The position numbers and the translations under genes were made by a program. A stretch of 64,000 bases of DNA from Urophycis tenuis (taxonomy: Eukaryota > Chordata > Actinopteri > Gadiformes > Phycidae): assembly GCA_036785325.1 (NCBI GenBank), contig JAXIVH010000098.1, positions 196,001-260,000 of the forward strand. The letters run 5' to 3'. Below, one piece after another: positions 30,284 through 40,059 of this stretch; the first letter of the stretch is position 1, and each line of letters begins with the position of its first letter. The notes beneath the pieces are model-generated. The model saw only the letters and a program-made list of their open reading frames with translations. It made no database searches and was not told the origin of the DNA.

Positions 30284-31246
30284 CTAACATACTGGCAAAG
30301 GGTAATAGTCTAATAGCTTTGATTGATCTATGCAAAGATATTGGGCATCTGTGTCATTAAGGCTATGGACACCTTGATCCACTAACAAGACAGAATGGCA
30401 TTTCTCTGTGACAAAATAAACAACAGAACCATTGTGGATAAGAATTAACTTGATCCTACCAAAGACTAATCCATCATCAACTTTTCCAGCTACAACACAC
30501 AAATTCTTTTTGTAAATGGTCCCCTTAACTGTTACTTCATTAGATGCAACTGTGTTTTCTGATGAGAAACCAAAATGGGCAACACATTCCTGGATTTTGG
30601 TATTGTAATCACTTGCAAAGAATTCAGTGCATTTTTCAGCTACTATTGTATTTGGAAAAATATCTGACACACTGAGATACACTTGCAGAAGTTGGTGCCT
30701 TTCTGCAAGAGAGAGGCAAAGGTTTTTGAAATTATGTAGCTTACGAGCACACTGTTTAAAGTATGTGTGCTTGCTCTCAAAACGGAGAGTCCATAACCGA
30801 ATTAAAGGGTCAAAACGTACTATAAGGTCAGGATAATGAGAGAGGTAATGGTGTTTTGGTTTTAGTGGGTGCAAAGGAAATGCCTGCTTTCGTAGATCTA
30901 GATAATCATCTATGAGAACTCTCAAAAAAGCAACCTGGCCATTGGTAATGGCTGGAGCACATGTCAATTCGACAATTTGTCTGAGCTGCTGCATTAATTG
31001 CCATATGTCATTGCTCAAAGGGCTGTCAATCTTGTCCCCAATCAACCGACCTAGAACAAAAGTGCGGACAAAAGTGTGATCACGGTATATGTGACATTTG
31101 AGGTTCGACACTTTTCTAAAAGAAAGTCTGCAGTCCCTGATAGGGCACGCAAAACTGGCATTGGCCACGTTTCGGTGAAACCTCATGTGACGAACGTACG
31201 CATATTTTGTATCACATTCATGACCACAGTATTGGCAGGGGAACAT
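30284..31246 (-). CDS. C2H2 zinc-finger protein fused to a transposase C-terminal region
   Basis: A 320-residue open frame. Two C2H2 fingers: 'CQYCGHECDTKYAYVRHMRF' with a following His (residues 4-24) and 'CPIRDCRLSFRKVSNLKCHI' with distal His (about 34-60). Directly after comes 'VLGRLIGDKIDSP', 'QLRQIVELTCAPAITNGQ', then 'LKPKHHYLSHYPDLI' and 'PLIRLWTLRFESKHTYFKQC', ending near 'KLLDYYPLP'. This is the C-terminal region of large fish zinc-finger transposase-like proteins. In relatives, as I remember them, a long catalytic region separates these parts. Here it is missing, and TTGTTCTAG|G at the junction (about 31,056) looks like a former splice acceptor. The frame is kept. It could bind DNA but not cut it. 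The stop is 12 bp from the first ATG of the SAMD3-like gene. Confidence 0.7.
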   Translation of the reverse strand: MFPCQYCGHECDTKYAYVRHMRFHRNVANASFACPIRDCRLSFRKVSNLKCHIYRDHTFVRTFVLGRLIGDKIDSPLSNDIWQLMQQLRQIVELTCAPAITNGQVAFLRVLIDDYLDLRKQAFPLHPLKPKHHYLSHYPDLIVRFDPLIRLWTLRFESKHTYFKQCARKLHNFKNLCLSLAERHQLLQVYLSVSDIFPNTIVAEKCTEFFASDYNTKIQECVAHFGFSSENTVASNEVTVKGTIYKKNLCVVAGKVDDGLVFGRIKLILIHNGSVVYFVTEKCHSVLLVDQGVHSLNDTDAQYLCIDQSKLLDYYPLPVC

Positions 31247-31890
31247 GGTTCTCTTCTCACCAGTTAGATCTCACTATCAATTCAGGTCAGCGGTCGCACG
31301 ATACAGGCGAGCGCATGCCGGCTGTGTCAGCAGTGGCGGCGCCACGTTAGCGTTAGCGCACAAGGCAAACTAATAACAAGATCCGATGGCTTATGCAGAA
31401 ATTATGGATGGGGAGACATGGAGAGCAGCAAGAGATCATGAAGCTATTTATCTATATATTGTGTGCTTGTAAGCAACACTAACGTTAGCTTGCTATTGCA
31501 TTAACGTGTAACGTTAGCTAACTTAGCTTGCTACATGTAACGTTAGCTCAAGCATACCGGAGCTCAGCTCGCACAAAATACACTTTTAAACAAACTTTTT
31601 TAACTCGCACAAAGAAATCTGGAGGCTTGACAACAATACTCGTAGAATAGATCATATGAAAATAAGTATTGCAGATACTTACAATGGCCTGAACACTCCT
31701 ACAACTAATTAGCTCATACATAAAAGCACTGAATGACAACAAAACGGGCACACCCCCTCCACATTGACCCTTGTTTGTGGCTCAGTTAGTTGTACCTAAT
31801 ATGTAAATAGTAGTATAATATATAAATATGTTTACAAAATAAATAGCAACCGCACTTTTCTTGACGTCCTCCACCTGCTCAAGACCGTAA
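31247..31890. other. 5' region of the CACTA-like genes
   Basis: Upstream of the zinc-finger ORF on the minus strand. It contains several GTTAGCTAAC/ACGTTAGC words (31,345-31,555) and a CpG-containing stretch (31,290-31,360). It could hold the promoter of the two minus-strand genes; no defined motif is assigned. Confidence 0.35.
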
Positions 31891-32505
31891 ACTGTACAGT
31901 AACCTACTGTAAAATCAGACCATTTTACCTTCAATTTTCCAGGAATGCTTTGCAAATTACACTTTATTGCTGTAAAATCTGTTTACAGCAATTTTTTTAC
32001 AGTCATCTATTGTATTTAAGAAATACAGCAGTTTACTGTTGAATTTCCCTGAAAAATTACAAGAATTTTTTACAGTGTAGTTACATGTTGTTGGGGATCT
32101 GTCAGTTAGGCATACTCTGCAACATGAAACTGTTTTTCGGTGGATTTCAGTAGCTGAAATAGCGCCACACACAGGCCTGGAATATGTACTACAGCGTTTC
32201 TAGAGCTAGATGCGTTTCAGCAATGACTCCATCGTTACGGAGAAATGTCTGGCCCCCCTGCCGAGAAAAATGGGGGGGTAAAGATTGTTTTCGAAATCTG
32301 GCTTCGTGTGGATGTGGCCTTAGAGGACCAAGATTGACAGGGCACTATTGACCCAAATGATTACATTGCAGCCTATTTTTGTAGATTACGACAACAGCCT
32401 TCTCGCTTAAAGGGACCAATTTCAATAGTTGTTGTCTGCATTAGTCCCTTAAACCCAAAATTTTGGATCTGAGGGAGTTTTCCTTTGACAACATGTAAAA
32501 TTAAA

Positions 32506-33479
32506 AATAAAATCCACTGTCAACTGTTCTATATGAACCAATTTCTAGCTTGATTAGCAAAAAAATTCTAGACCCATATACTGTATACATTCATATATCG
32601 TAACGATGGAACAGATGAGAAACGCAAGGGTAGCGTTTCTGGGGAGCCTCTACTTTTATTAGGTGAGTATTTCTGGTAGTGCTCAACTGTTTTTATTTGT
32701 AGGCTTCATTATTCTTTCATTATTATTTTCTCTGAACTTCGGGACCTTACTCCTACAATTTTTCACCTAGCTTGCTTGGAATCATGTGCTGGAATTATAA
32801 AAAATATATATACAGTATATACGTTTTTTAAATAGTATACTATTAAGATATAATATTTTATATTGGAAGTCAACAGCTGTTCTCTAATACTTCAGATTCA
32901 CAACTCTTAATGTTTTGCCTTTTAAACTTAATTCAAACGTTTAACAAATCAATTTTTGATCTTAATGCTCATGAAAACGGATTATGTATGCCATTTATAC
33001 TTCAACAAGATTCAACATTTTTGCCTCATAGAGTCCTGTTTAGAGCGTGATGACATCACCCTGCTCTGACCCAGGCTGGTTTTAACAAAAGCTAAACTTT
33101 TTGAATGTTGTGGAGCCATACAATGTCAATATTTAACCTAGAGGCAATGTAAAGCTTAAACTCTTATCTTAAACAGTGGTTCATGTTTCATTGGTGTTAA
33201 CATTATTTATCATATTACAATGGGTCCCAATGGAGTCTCTTGCCTTTCTTGATGCGGCCTCGTCTTTTAGAAAAAAATTAAACTTACAAATAACACATAC
33301 TTGAATGGACACACATCTTTAACATCCATGTGTTTGTCTACTTCTACTGCGCATGACCATGTCCAATTTGTATAAGTCTGAGTTATAAATTTTGACATTG
33401 AGTCTATGGTTTGAGGCTTAGTTCGTCCACAGAGTCCCAATAGTATGAGCCTAATCTTGATTTTTATAGATGTCAAACG
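32506..33479. other. AT-rich interval, nothing recognised
   Basis: No coding homology, terminal repeats or microsatellites of note. Confidence 0.4.
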
Positions 33480-33600
33480 TTAAGATAAGATAAGATATTC
33501 CTTTATTAATCCCCCTTAGGAGAAATTCACATTGTCCATCAGTACAAGGGGATAGAGGAGTGGGATAAAAAACCTGAGTATAGCACTAAACAATAAATAG
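33480..33600 (-). repeat. Retroposon tail with (GATAA)n
   Basis: GATAAGATAAGATATTCCTTTATTAATCCCC is the reverse of a common fish retroposon 3' tail (short tandem TTATC units after AATAAAGGAATAT). The body to the right is too degraded to identify. Confidence 0.5.
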
Positions 33601-33674
33601 ATTTACCTGAATTAAGATAAAATTATATGCGAGCTCTTAGAATCAGGTCAGATAAAAAAAAGAACCTATATACA

Positions 33675-33766
33675 TACATAGTAGTCATCATTGAGATGGA
33701 CAGTGCAATTGGTAGATGAAAATACATAGTAGTCATCATTGAGGTGAACAGTGCAATTGGTAACTG
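33675..33766. repeat. 48-bp tandem duplication
   Basis: Two copies (33,675-33,722 and 33,723-33,766) of a unit starting TACATAGTAGTCATCATTGA, with a few differences. Non-coding. Confidence 0.85.
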
Positions 33767-33884
33767 AGTCTTACTGAGGTGTAGATATAAAAATAAAAAT
33801 AGATGTGCAGATATAAGTTGGGCAACCAACTTAAGTGGCAACCACAAATGGTGTCTTACTTTTTATTCATACTTTTATGAACAT

Positions 33885-33918
33885 ACTGTGCTATACTTAC
33901 GATTATGTATAGCACAGT
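33885..33918. repeat. 12-bp perfect hairpin
   Basis: ACTGTGCTATAC, a 10-base loop, GTATAGCACAGT. It may be the paired ends of a very short deleted transposon; not assigned. Confidence 0.8.
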
Positions 33919-35069
33919 GAAACATCCATACTCAAATGCTTCTCAAGTTGAATAAATTAACAACAAATTTGACCGAATTCTGTCCCAGAACTCAAAATTT
34001 CAGAACTTGTACCCTGTACTTACTGTATACTGTATAACCAAGCCCTCCATCATGCCTCCAAAGAAGGAAAGGCAAAAGGAAAAGCAGAAAGTAGTGCATA
34101 CAATGGGATGCGTGTGTCTGATATTGCTTGTAGCAGGGTCACCAACCTTTTTGAACCTGAGAGCTACTTCAAGGGTACTGTGTAATACAAAGGGCTACTT
34201 GTTTGATAGCCTTCAAATTCTTCACATTCTTCTCATCTTTGAACAGTGTTTGCAATTTTCATCATTGCTCCTTTCAAGACCTCCCTGTCCAAAAAGTCTT
34301 TTTTGTTCTTTATCAAAACATTTGCAGCTCTAAATTAAGTTTCTGTTGTTTTGTGACTTTTTCACTGGCCTTGTGAAAAATGACCGTTTACCCAATGCTG
34401 CTTTTAACTCTCAGGCCTTTTCTGCCTGTAGGGCACTGCCAGGCGGATAGTTAACATGCTAGTGTGAAAGATATTGTCTCTCCACATTGTGCGCAAGTTT
34501 TCTTTCACTTTTCTGCCAAGTTTTTCTTTATTTTGTGGGTATAACTTGTGTCTAACTCCCGATTTTATTTGCACTTGCTAGCTTGTCTCAGCAAAGAGTG
34601 CACGCAATATTGAACTTTCCAGACAAGTTGAGTTCATAAAACATTTGTTTTTAAAATATAAAATTCAATATGCCATTCCCTTCAATCTACATCAATGTGT
34701 CATGTGCATCATATCATCATATCATAGCTAAATTTTTCTCCATGGTGACAAGGTCTATTTTTAGAACATGCCCTATGGGCAACTCGCGTGGGCACCATGT
34801 TGGCCACTCCTACTTTACAGCATGCCCAAATTGAGAACATGTACGATGTTAAAGAATAAATACTTGATACAGATGTTATTGTTGTTTTATTACTGTTTAT
34901 CCAGGTTAAATATAAGGATTTATACATAAAATTCTATGTGAAGGTCTAAATATGCACTTATCTGGGGCTCTGGAACAGATTAATGCATTTTACATTAATT
35001 CTTATGGGAAAAATTGTTTCAGTTTTGGAACAATTCACAACTTGAGAGTAAGTTCGAGTGCCAAGGTTA
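33919..35069. other. Remnants of old DNA transposons
   Basis: AGGGTCACCAACCTTTTTGA at about 34,136 resembles a hAT-type terminus, and a possible partner (GTTGGCCACTCC) lies at about 34,799. The stretch 34,968-35,077 (TCTTATGGGAAAAATTG and AAGTTCGAGTGCCAAGG) resembles a pogo/mariner-type end. A short N-terminus 'MPPKKERQKEKQKV' at 34,041 may belong to it. All are decayed and weakly supported. Confidence 0.35.
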
Positions 35070-35077
35070 CACTGTAC

Positions 35078-36070
35078 TAGGGATCGACCGATATGGATTT
35101 TTTAGGGCCGATACCGTTTTTTTTTTCATCAGCCTTAGCCGATGACCGATACGAGCTGCCGATTTTCTTGAGCCGATATTTGGAGCCAATGCTGCTTTTG
35201 CTCCCTCAATTAACATAATAAAAATGATACAATGATGAAAACAAATGTTACAAGTCTCAATTCGGGGGAGGGGCAATGCATGGTCTGCACGTGGACTGCA
35301 GTGTGCCTGTGGACGCCTTTCTGTAAGGCCCTGTCTACATTAACCCGGGTAAATCCAGAAACGCATAAATATGTATCCGTTTAGCCCTTCCGTCCACATT
35401 AGAATGGAGAATTCCGACGCTGAAAACGATGCTTTTCAGAAACGTTCGCTGAGGTGGATGGATGTGAAAACTCCGGGTTCGCATTGTAGTGTGATCAGGG
35501 TAGACGGAGGCTTTTAGAAACGCTGACGTTCAGTTGCCATGACAATGCCACAAGCTTGCGCTCGAGACTGAGACGATCATCTTAACAAACATGGCAGGTG
35601 AAATGGAAAGGATGATCTATCTGAGCAATGTACTTGTGTATCTTCAGTTACTACTCGGCATACTATGTAACACTTATTCGTTACTCCAACGCCGAAGGCG
35701 AGCGCTGTACTTGTGCTTAAGCGAGAGTCGCGTGTATTAACGCTATCAGCTGATCGCGCGTCTGTAATATAAACAGAGAGGCGTGGCGGGAGTCACATAA
35801 CCATGACAATCATTGTTTATCAAAATCATTTCAGTGTGGAACGTGGATGCAAAACATTCCGTAAACGATATGAAAACAATAGTGTGGACGGAGATCGTTT
35901 TCATTGCGAATGTGCGTTTTTATATTTACCCGTGTTAATGTAGATGGGGCATAAGTCATGCCAGAAAAAACTATCGGTGAACGCACCCACGAATCGGCCG
36001 ATGCCGATACACGAAAAAACACAAATATCGGCCGATAATATCGGCCGGCCGATGTATCGGTCTATCACTA
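35078..36070. mobile_element. hAT element copy 1 (TAGGGATCGACCGATAT ends)
   Basis: Perfect 8-bp target duplications CACTGTAC at 35,070-35,077 and 36,071-36,078. Terminal repeats are TAGGGATCGACCGATAT and the complement of TATCGGTCTATCACTA. The interior is rich in ATCGGCCGAT words. It carries a TAA-flanked MITE at 35,337-35,951. No transposase is encoded. A second copy lies inverted at 46,232-47,741. Confidence 0.9.
35337..35951. mobile_element. Harbinger-type MITE nested in hAT copy 1
   Basis: Flanked by TAA (35,334-35,336 and 35,952-35,954). Ends GGCCCTGTCTACATTAACCC and the complement of GTTAATGTAGATGGGGCA are inverted repeats. A 3-bp TAA/TTA target is typical of PIF/Harbinger. The same insertion is present in hAT copy 2, so it predates amplification of the hAT. 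Confidence 0.85.
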
Positions 36071-37123
36071 CACTGTACTGACGCTGTATCATACCAACAC
36101 TTATCATACCAATACTACTATGTAAAGTACTAATACTGGATCATACAAATAGTAGTAGTAGTAATAGTTAATACTGAATAGTTGAATCGTCTTGGATCAT
36201 GCTATATATCTTGTCTAAAGCACACTCTTATAGGCCTACATCAATTGCATTAAGCTTACATAGGCTATGGGTCAGAGAAAATATTAATAATTGTTCATGT
36301 TGGATCTAATGAGATCTAAAAACTAATGGGGGAACGCTCCGCTTTGGTAAAAGAAAAAAAGAATTGAACACAAGCTGTGTTAGTGTTTACTTTATAATCA
36401 CGCCCATTAATAAAAAAAAAAAAAAAAAGTGATAAGTTGGGAATGAATGGGACAATCCGTGGTCCAAGTCCAATGTTAATTGAAAACTGAAATGCCGAAA
36501 CAACAATGTTAAAGGGGGGCATAAAGGGAGGTGATCCCCTGTCCTGGTTCCAGCAGTTAACACCGCTAGACCCATGGGCACAAAACTGAATCATTTACGT
36601 GTATTTAACATTTTATCATTCAAACTCTTTTACATTCTCTTTATCCGTGCATATTTTTTCATGATAAATTATAAATCATGCGTAATCGGAGAGAACGGAG
36701 CTCTCCATCTCCACTGGCCGGCCACTGTCTGATTTTCATAGATGTACCATCAATCATATTCATTTTTTGTTATAGTATATTTGGGTGATAGTAGCCTATT
36801 TTTTGTCAAAATGAATGCAGATACTGAAATGAATGTACATTCACATTGTTGTTATATTGTGAAATGGTAATGCGCCTTGTCTATAGAGAGCTTTGGGAAA
36901 TACGGCAGAACAGAGCAAAGAATATGATTTTCCATGTTTTAAACGCACTACATGCATGCACTAATTTAGTTTGTTGTATGCCAACAGACAATGTGCACAT
37001 AGATGCACCTTGTTTTTCTGATTTTCTGAAACGCACCAGTATGTTTATGCCTTGTGAATAAGCCATGTTTAGTGGCTTTTCACATGAGGTCTGAGGTCTG
37101 TGTTTTTGCCAACAGAAATACAG
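36071..37123. other. Interval without recognised genes
   Basis: Contains a poly-A run at about 36,412-36,428. No coding homology or clear mobile element ends. Confidence 0.4.
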
Positions 37124-37131
37124 ATGTAGAC

Positions 37132-37778
37132 TGGGGCTGTCACTTTTTATTCGATATTCGAATATGCATTCGAACATGACGTGAAATATCCGTAATCGAA
37201 CTATAAATAAACTAATCGGTTTTTAAAGGCCAATTAGCGTAGTTTTCAACTCGGCCACACGCAACACTAATGGTATCCAGGAGCTTCAAAACTACATGAC
37301 TGAATCTCCTCTCCCCGCAGACAGCAACACGCTGCATTGGTGGAGAGACACGGCCTGCAACAAATACCCACTTCTCTCACTATTGACGCGCAAATACCTG
37401 TGTGTGCCCGGCACGTCCGTTCGCTCCGAACGTGTGTTCTCAACCGCGGGGAACATCGTTAACAAAAAGAGGACTGCACTTGATCCAGATCAAGTCGATA
37501 GATTAGTGTTTTTAGCAAATAATATAAAAAAATGAATTTGGATAGGCTAGGCCTTACTCCTTCTGCTGTCTAAGTTGTTACGTGTGTTTGTGGCGTGCTG
37601 TTTGTGTTTGTGTGGTGCTGTGCTGTTCCGTTCCGATCAGTTTTTTCCATGTTGCCAAATTTTGTTATAGGCTATGTATATGTATAGGCTATGTGCTAGA
37701 TATTCGAATATATTCGAATACATTGCTTGATATTTGATATACGTTCGAATTTGATTTTCCTCAAAAGTGACAGCCCTA
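37132..37778. mobile_element. Mini-hAT keeping only the transposase C-terminus
   Basis: Perfect 8-bp target duplications ATGTAGAC (37,124-37,131 and 37,779-37,786). Terminal repeats are TGGGGCTGTCACTTTT and the complement of AAAAGTGACAGCCCTA. The 647-bp element contains one open frame for the hAT dimerisation domain and repeated ATTCGAATAT words near both ends. It is an internal-deletion derivative. Confidence 0.9.
37296..37535 (+). CDS. hAT transposase C-terminal dimerisation domain only
   Basis: A 79-residue frame, open further upstream through 'NGIQELQNY'. It encodes 'TLHWWRDTACNKYPLLSLLT', 'GTSVRSERVFSTAGNIVNKK' and 'QVDRLVFLANNIKK'. This is the Dimer_Tnp_hAT domain of ZBED1-type transposases, with its conserved W, the SER-FS-AG and the LxxN-like elements. 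BED finger and RNase-H catalytic core are absent. If expressed it could only dimerise. There is no stop inside, so the deletion is recent or the frame is kept by chance. Confidence 0.8.
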   Translation: MTESPLPADSNTLHWWRDTACNKYPLLSLLTRKYLCVPGTSVRSERVFSTAGNIVNKKRTALDPDQVDRLVFLANNIKK

Positions 37779-37786
37779 ATGTAGAC

Positions 37787-39230
37787 ACACACAAAAAAGT
37801 CACTAATGGGTATTGATGGTTGTATTGAAGGAGTCTGATTGAGGATCGGAGGGCTAACGGCAGATAGAGCAGATCCCCCTAACTTTTTGGTTGAGAAAGC
37901 CATAAAAGCCAAATGCTTCTGAATGTATTTCCTTGTGAGCCAAATCATGTTTAATTAAATTAGATGCAACTTTATGCATGCATTTTTTAAGTAAGACATA
38001 CATTTTTAGTGTAACACATCTCTGACCATCTAAAGCACTATATATGATACATATCTTTATTCTTCATAATAATATTATTATCCAATGCAAGATTTTTTTT
38101 TTGCGAACTCCAAGAAAGACTTCAATCGATCCTCTCCTCTTGTTGATCCCTTCATTGGCAAAACAGCAACACGTTCCTCACTCAGTGTCACCTGCAGCAT
38201 ACCTCACAATTATACTGAACTGGCTAACATCTGTTGACTCAACTGAAGTGAAAGAAAAGTATGTCCCTGTGTTTATGTCCCTGTGTTTTGTGTCGCTCCG
38301 CTTTATCCAATGAGAATAGTTGAGAGATTTCACTGTTCACATTCTACTTTACTCCTAAATCCACATCCTAAACACCACTAGCTTGTTCACTGTTAAGAAT
38401 TGACTCCAATACTTCTGTTGTTGGAGATTAACTTTTGAACGCATATTTTGCACTCCCCACTATTTTGATAGCTTCATCCACAGGTTGTACACTGATGCCT
38501 TCATCAACAAGTTGGCTGCTGTTGGACACTCTTTCATTTAAGATTGCAGGAGACTCATTCCATAATTTGTGCAGCCAGGACAGGATGCTGCTCCTAAAAG
38601 ATGGTATTATTTTGGCTCTGTATTTCCCACCACAGGAAGCGCAAGTAATCTTTATCTTCTTGACTTACATGAAACCTGTGGAAAAAAAATTCAACATCAC
38701 AGGTGGTGACTGCAATTGTGTGAAATCAGGTCCAGTAAGTAAGTAGTCATTCAGACCTGCCATCATACTTCAATCAATAAACAGCAGAGCAGTCAAATAC
38801 AACCCTCAGTTCTGAAACTTCTGATGGGCTGCAGAGCTGCCTGCAAACAAGCTGCAAACCTATTTCGACTTGGACCAAAAGTGGATACAAAAGCCACCTT
38901 CTTCCTCCACACAGCACTTACTCATGATATTGTAGCAATATTGTGTGATGTTCTAGCTTTTTGAAGCAATTAAAGGTGGTACCTTTAAGGAGGTACCTAG
39001 AATCTAAATGGTGGGAAAAACAACAATATCAACTAATCTCTACATCACAATAGCCCTGTTCTGAAGTGTTACATTGTGCCGCTGGAAAGGAGCATGGTGG
39101 CGCAGTGCCACTATTACATTGTCGGGGGGGAGAACCCTAATACATAGAAATAGTTTTATTTTTTTACTGGCACTGAAAAAATTACCTTGCAACCATGTAA
39201 TGCATGGCCGCAAATGCAACGATTTTGGTT
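37787..39230. other. Interval with a block repeated at 41.6-42.3 kb
   Basis: Mostly unassigned. The part 38,860-39,130 (GACTTGGACCAAAAGTGGAT, TTTTTGAAGCAATTAAAGG, TGGTGGCGCAGTGCCACTAT) is collinear with 41,998-42,230 (GGCTTGGACCAAGAGTGGGT, TTTTTGCAGCATTATTAAA, ATGGTGTGCCACCATTATG). It is a diverged direct repeat, with Tc1 and LINE insertions between. Confidence 0.4.
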
Positions 39231-39358
39231 GCATTCTTTAGCCCTGCAGTGACTGGTGTCAATGGTGGAAGTTTCTTGACGGATACACAATGATAGACTT
39301 GTTGACTTCACCTGTGGTGAACTCATGGAAGTATGGATATCGGAACACGGCCCAAGCC

Positions 39359-40058
39359 ATGAGATCAAAGGAACTGCCTGCAGTGCTCAGAGACAGTATT
39401 GTGTTGATGCACAGATCTGGGGAATGCTACAAAAAATATCTGCATCATTCTTAAATGGAAGAAGTTTGAAACAACTAGGACTCTTCCTAGTGTTGGCCGC
39501 CCAGCCAAACTGAGCAATAGGGGGAGAAGGGCCTTTTAAGAGAAGTGACCAAGAACCCGATAGTCACTCTGACTGAGCCCCAGAGATCCTGTGTGGAGAT
39601 GGGATGAACTTCCAGAAAGACAACCATCTCTGCAACTCTCCACCGATCTGGGCTTTATGGCAGAGAGGCCAGACGGAAGCCTGTCCTCAGTGAAAGACAC
39701 AAGAAAGCCCACTTGGAGTTTGCATAAAAACACCTAAAGTACTCTGAGACTGTAAGAAACAAGATTCTCTGGTCTGATGAAACCAAGCTTCTCCCTCAAT
39801 TCTAAACGTTAAGTGTGGAGGAAAGCATGTACCCCTCATCACTTGCCCAATACCATCCCAATGGTGAAGCATGGTGGTGGGAGCTTCATGATGTGGGGGT
39901 GTTTTTCAGCAGCAGGGACTTGGAGACTGGTCAGGGTTGAGGGAAAGCTGGAGCGAAGTACAGAGATATCCTTAACGAAAACCTGGTGCTCATGACCACA
40001 GACTGGGCCGAAGGTTCACCTTCCAACAAGACAAGGACCTAAAGCACACAGCCAAGAC
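39359..40058 (+). pseudogene. Tc1-like transposase, decayed, truncated
   Basis: Starts at ATG 39,359 ('MRSKELPAVLRDSIVLMHRS', as in salmonid/teleost Tc1 transposases). It continues in shifting frames with 'ILKWKKFETTRTLPSVGRPA', 'KLSNRGRRAF', the catalytic region 'MVKHGGGSFMMWGCFSAAG' and 'KVHLPTRQGPKAHSQD'. Numerous stops and frameshifts. It is cut off at about 40,058 by the 3' end of a minus-strand LINE, so the terminal catalytic Glu region is missing. Confidence 0.85.
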
Positions 40059-40059
40059 G

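Larger units (their letters stand above)
26087..32077. mobile_element. CACTA/EnSpm-like element with two genes
   Basis: The right terminus read inward is CACTGTAAAAAATTCTTG, and the left terminus begins near GTACAGTTAAAAATATGTCT. Both flanks carry TAG (26,084-26,086 and 32,078-32,080), a 3-bp duplication as expected for CACTA elements. Subterminal regions at both ends are full of ACAGTAAA/TACTGTAA words, typical CACTA subterminal motifs. Between them are two minus-strand genes, a zinc-finger/transposase-derived ORF (30,284-31,246) and a SAMD3-like gene (26,793-30,271). The left terminus is degenerate, so the border has moderate certainty. Confidence 0.55.
25568..32319. mobile_element. Harbinger-like element enlarged by an internal insertion
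   Basis: The left end GGGCCCGTCCACATGGAGAA and right end (complement) GGCCACATCCACACGAAGCC are imperfect terminal repeats. Flanks are TTG and TTA against an empty site TTTTAGAGG at 44 kb, which suggests a TTA target. Its own sequence (25,568-26,083 and 32,081-32,319) resembles common fish Harbinger-type MITEs with GTCCACA ends. The middle 6 kb belongs to a CACTA-like element. Confidence 0.55.
25134..32505. mobile_element. Foldback-type repeat split by a 6.75-kb insertion
   Basis: The left segment (25,141-25,567) and right segment (32,320-32,490) are parts of one inverted-repeat element. CAAAGGAAAACTTCAACCTG on the left pairs with the complement of GAGTTTTCCTTTG on the right, and TTGAAATTGGTCCATTTTTG pairs with the complement of AAAGGGACCAATTTCAATAG. 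A relative without the insertion lies at 44,140-44,470, where AAGCACTTTTAGAGG is uninterrupted (minus strand). The core is non-coding. Superfamily not assigned. Confidence 0.65.

Noticed and set aside
31340..31560. GTTAGCTAAC words as a satellite or regulatory array
   Set aside because: Irregular spacing; this palindromic word is common in fish DNA and gives no defined array.
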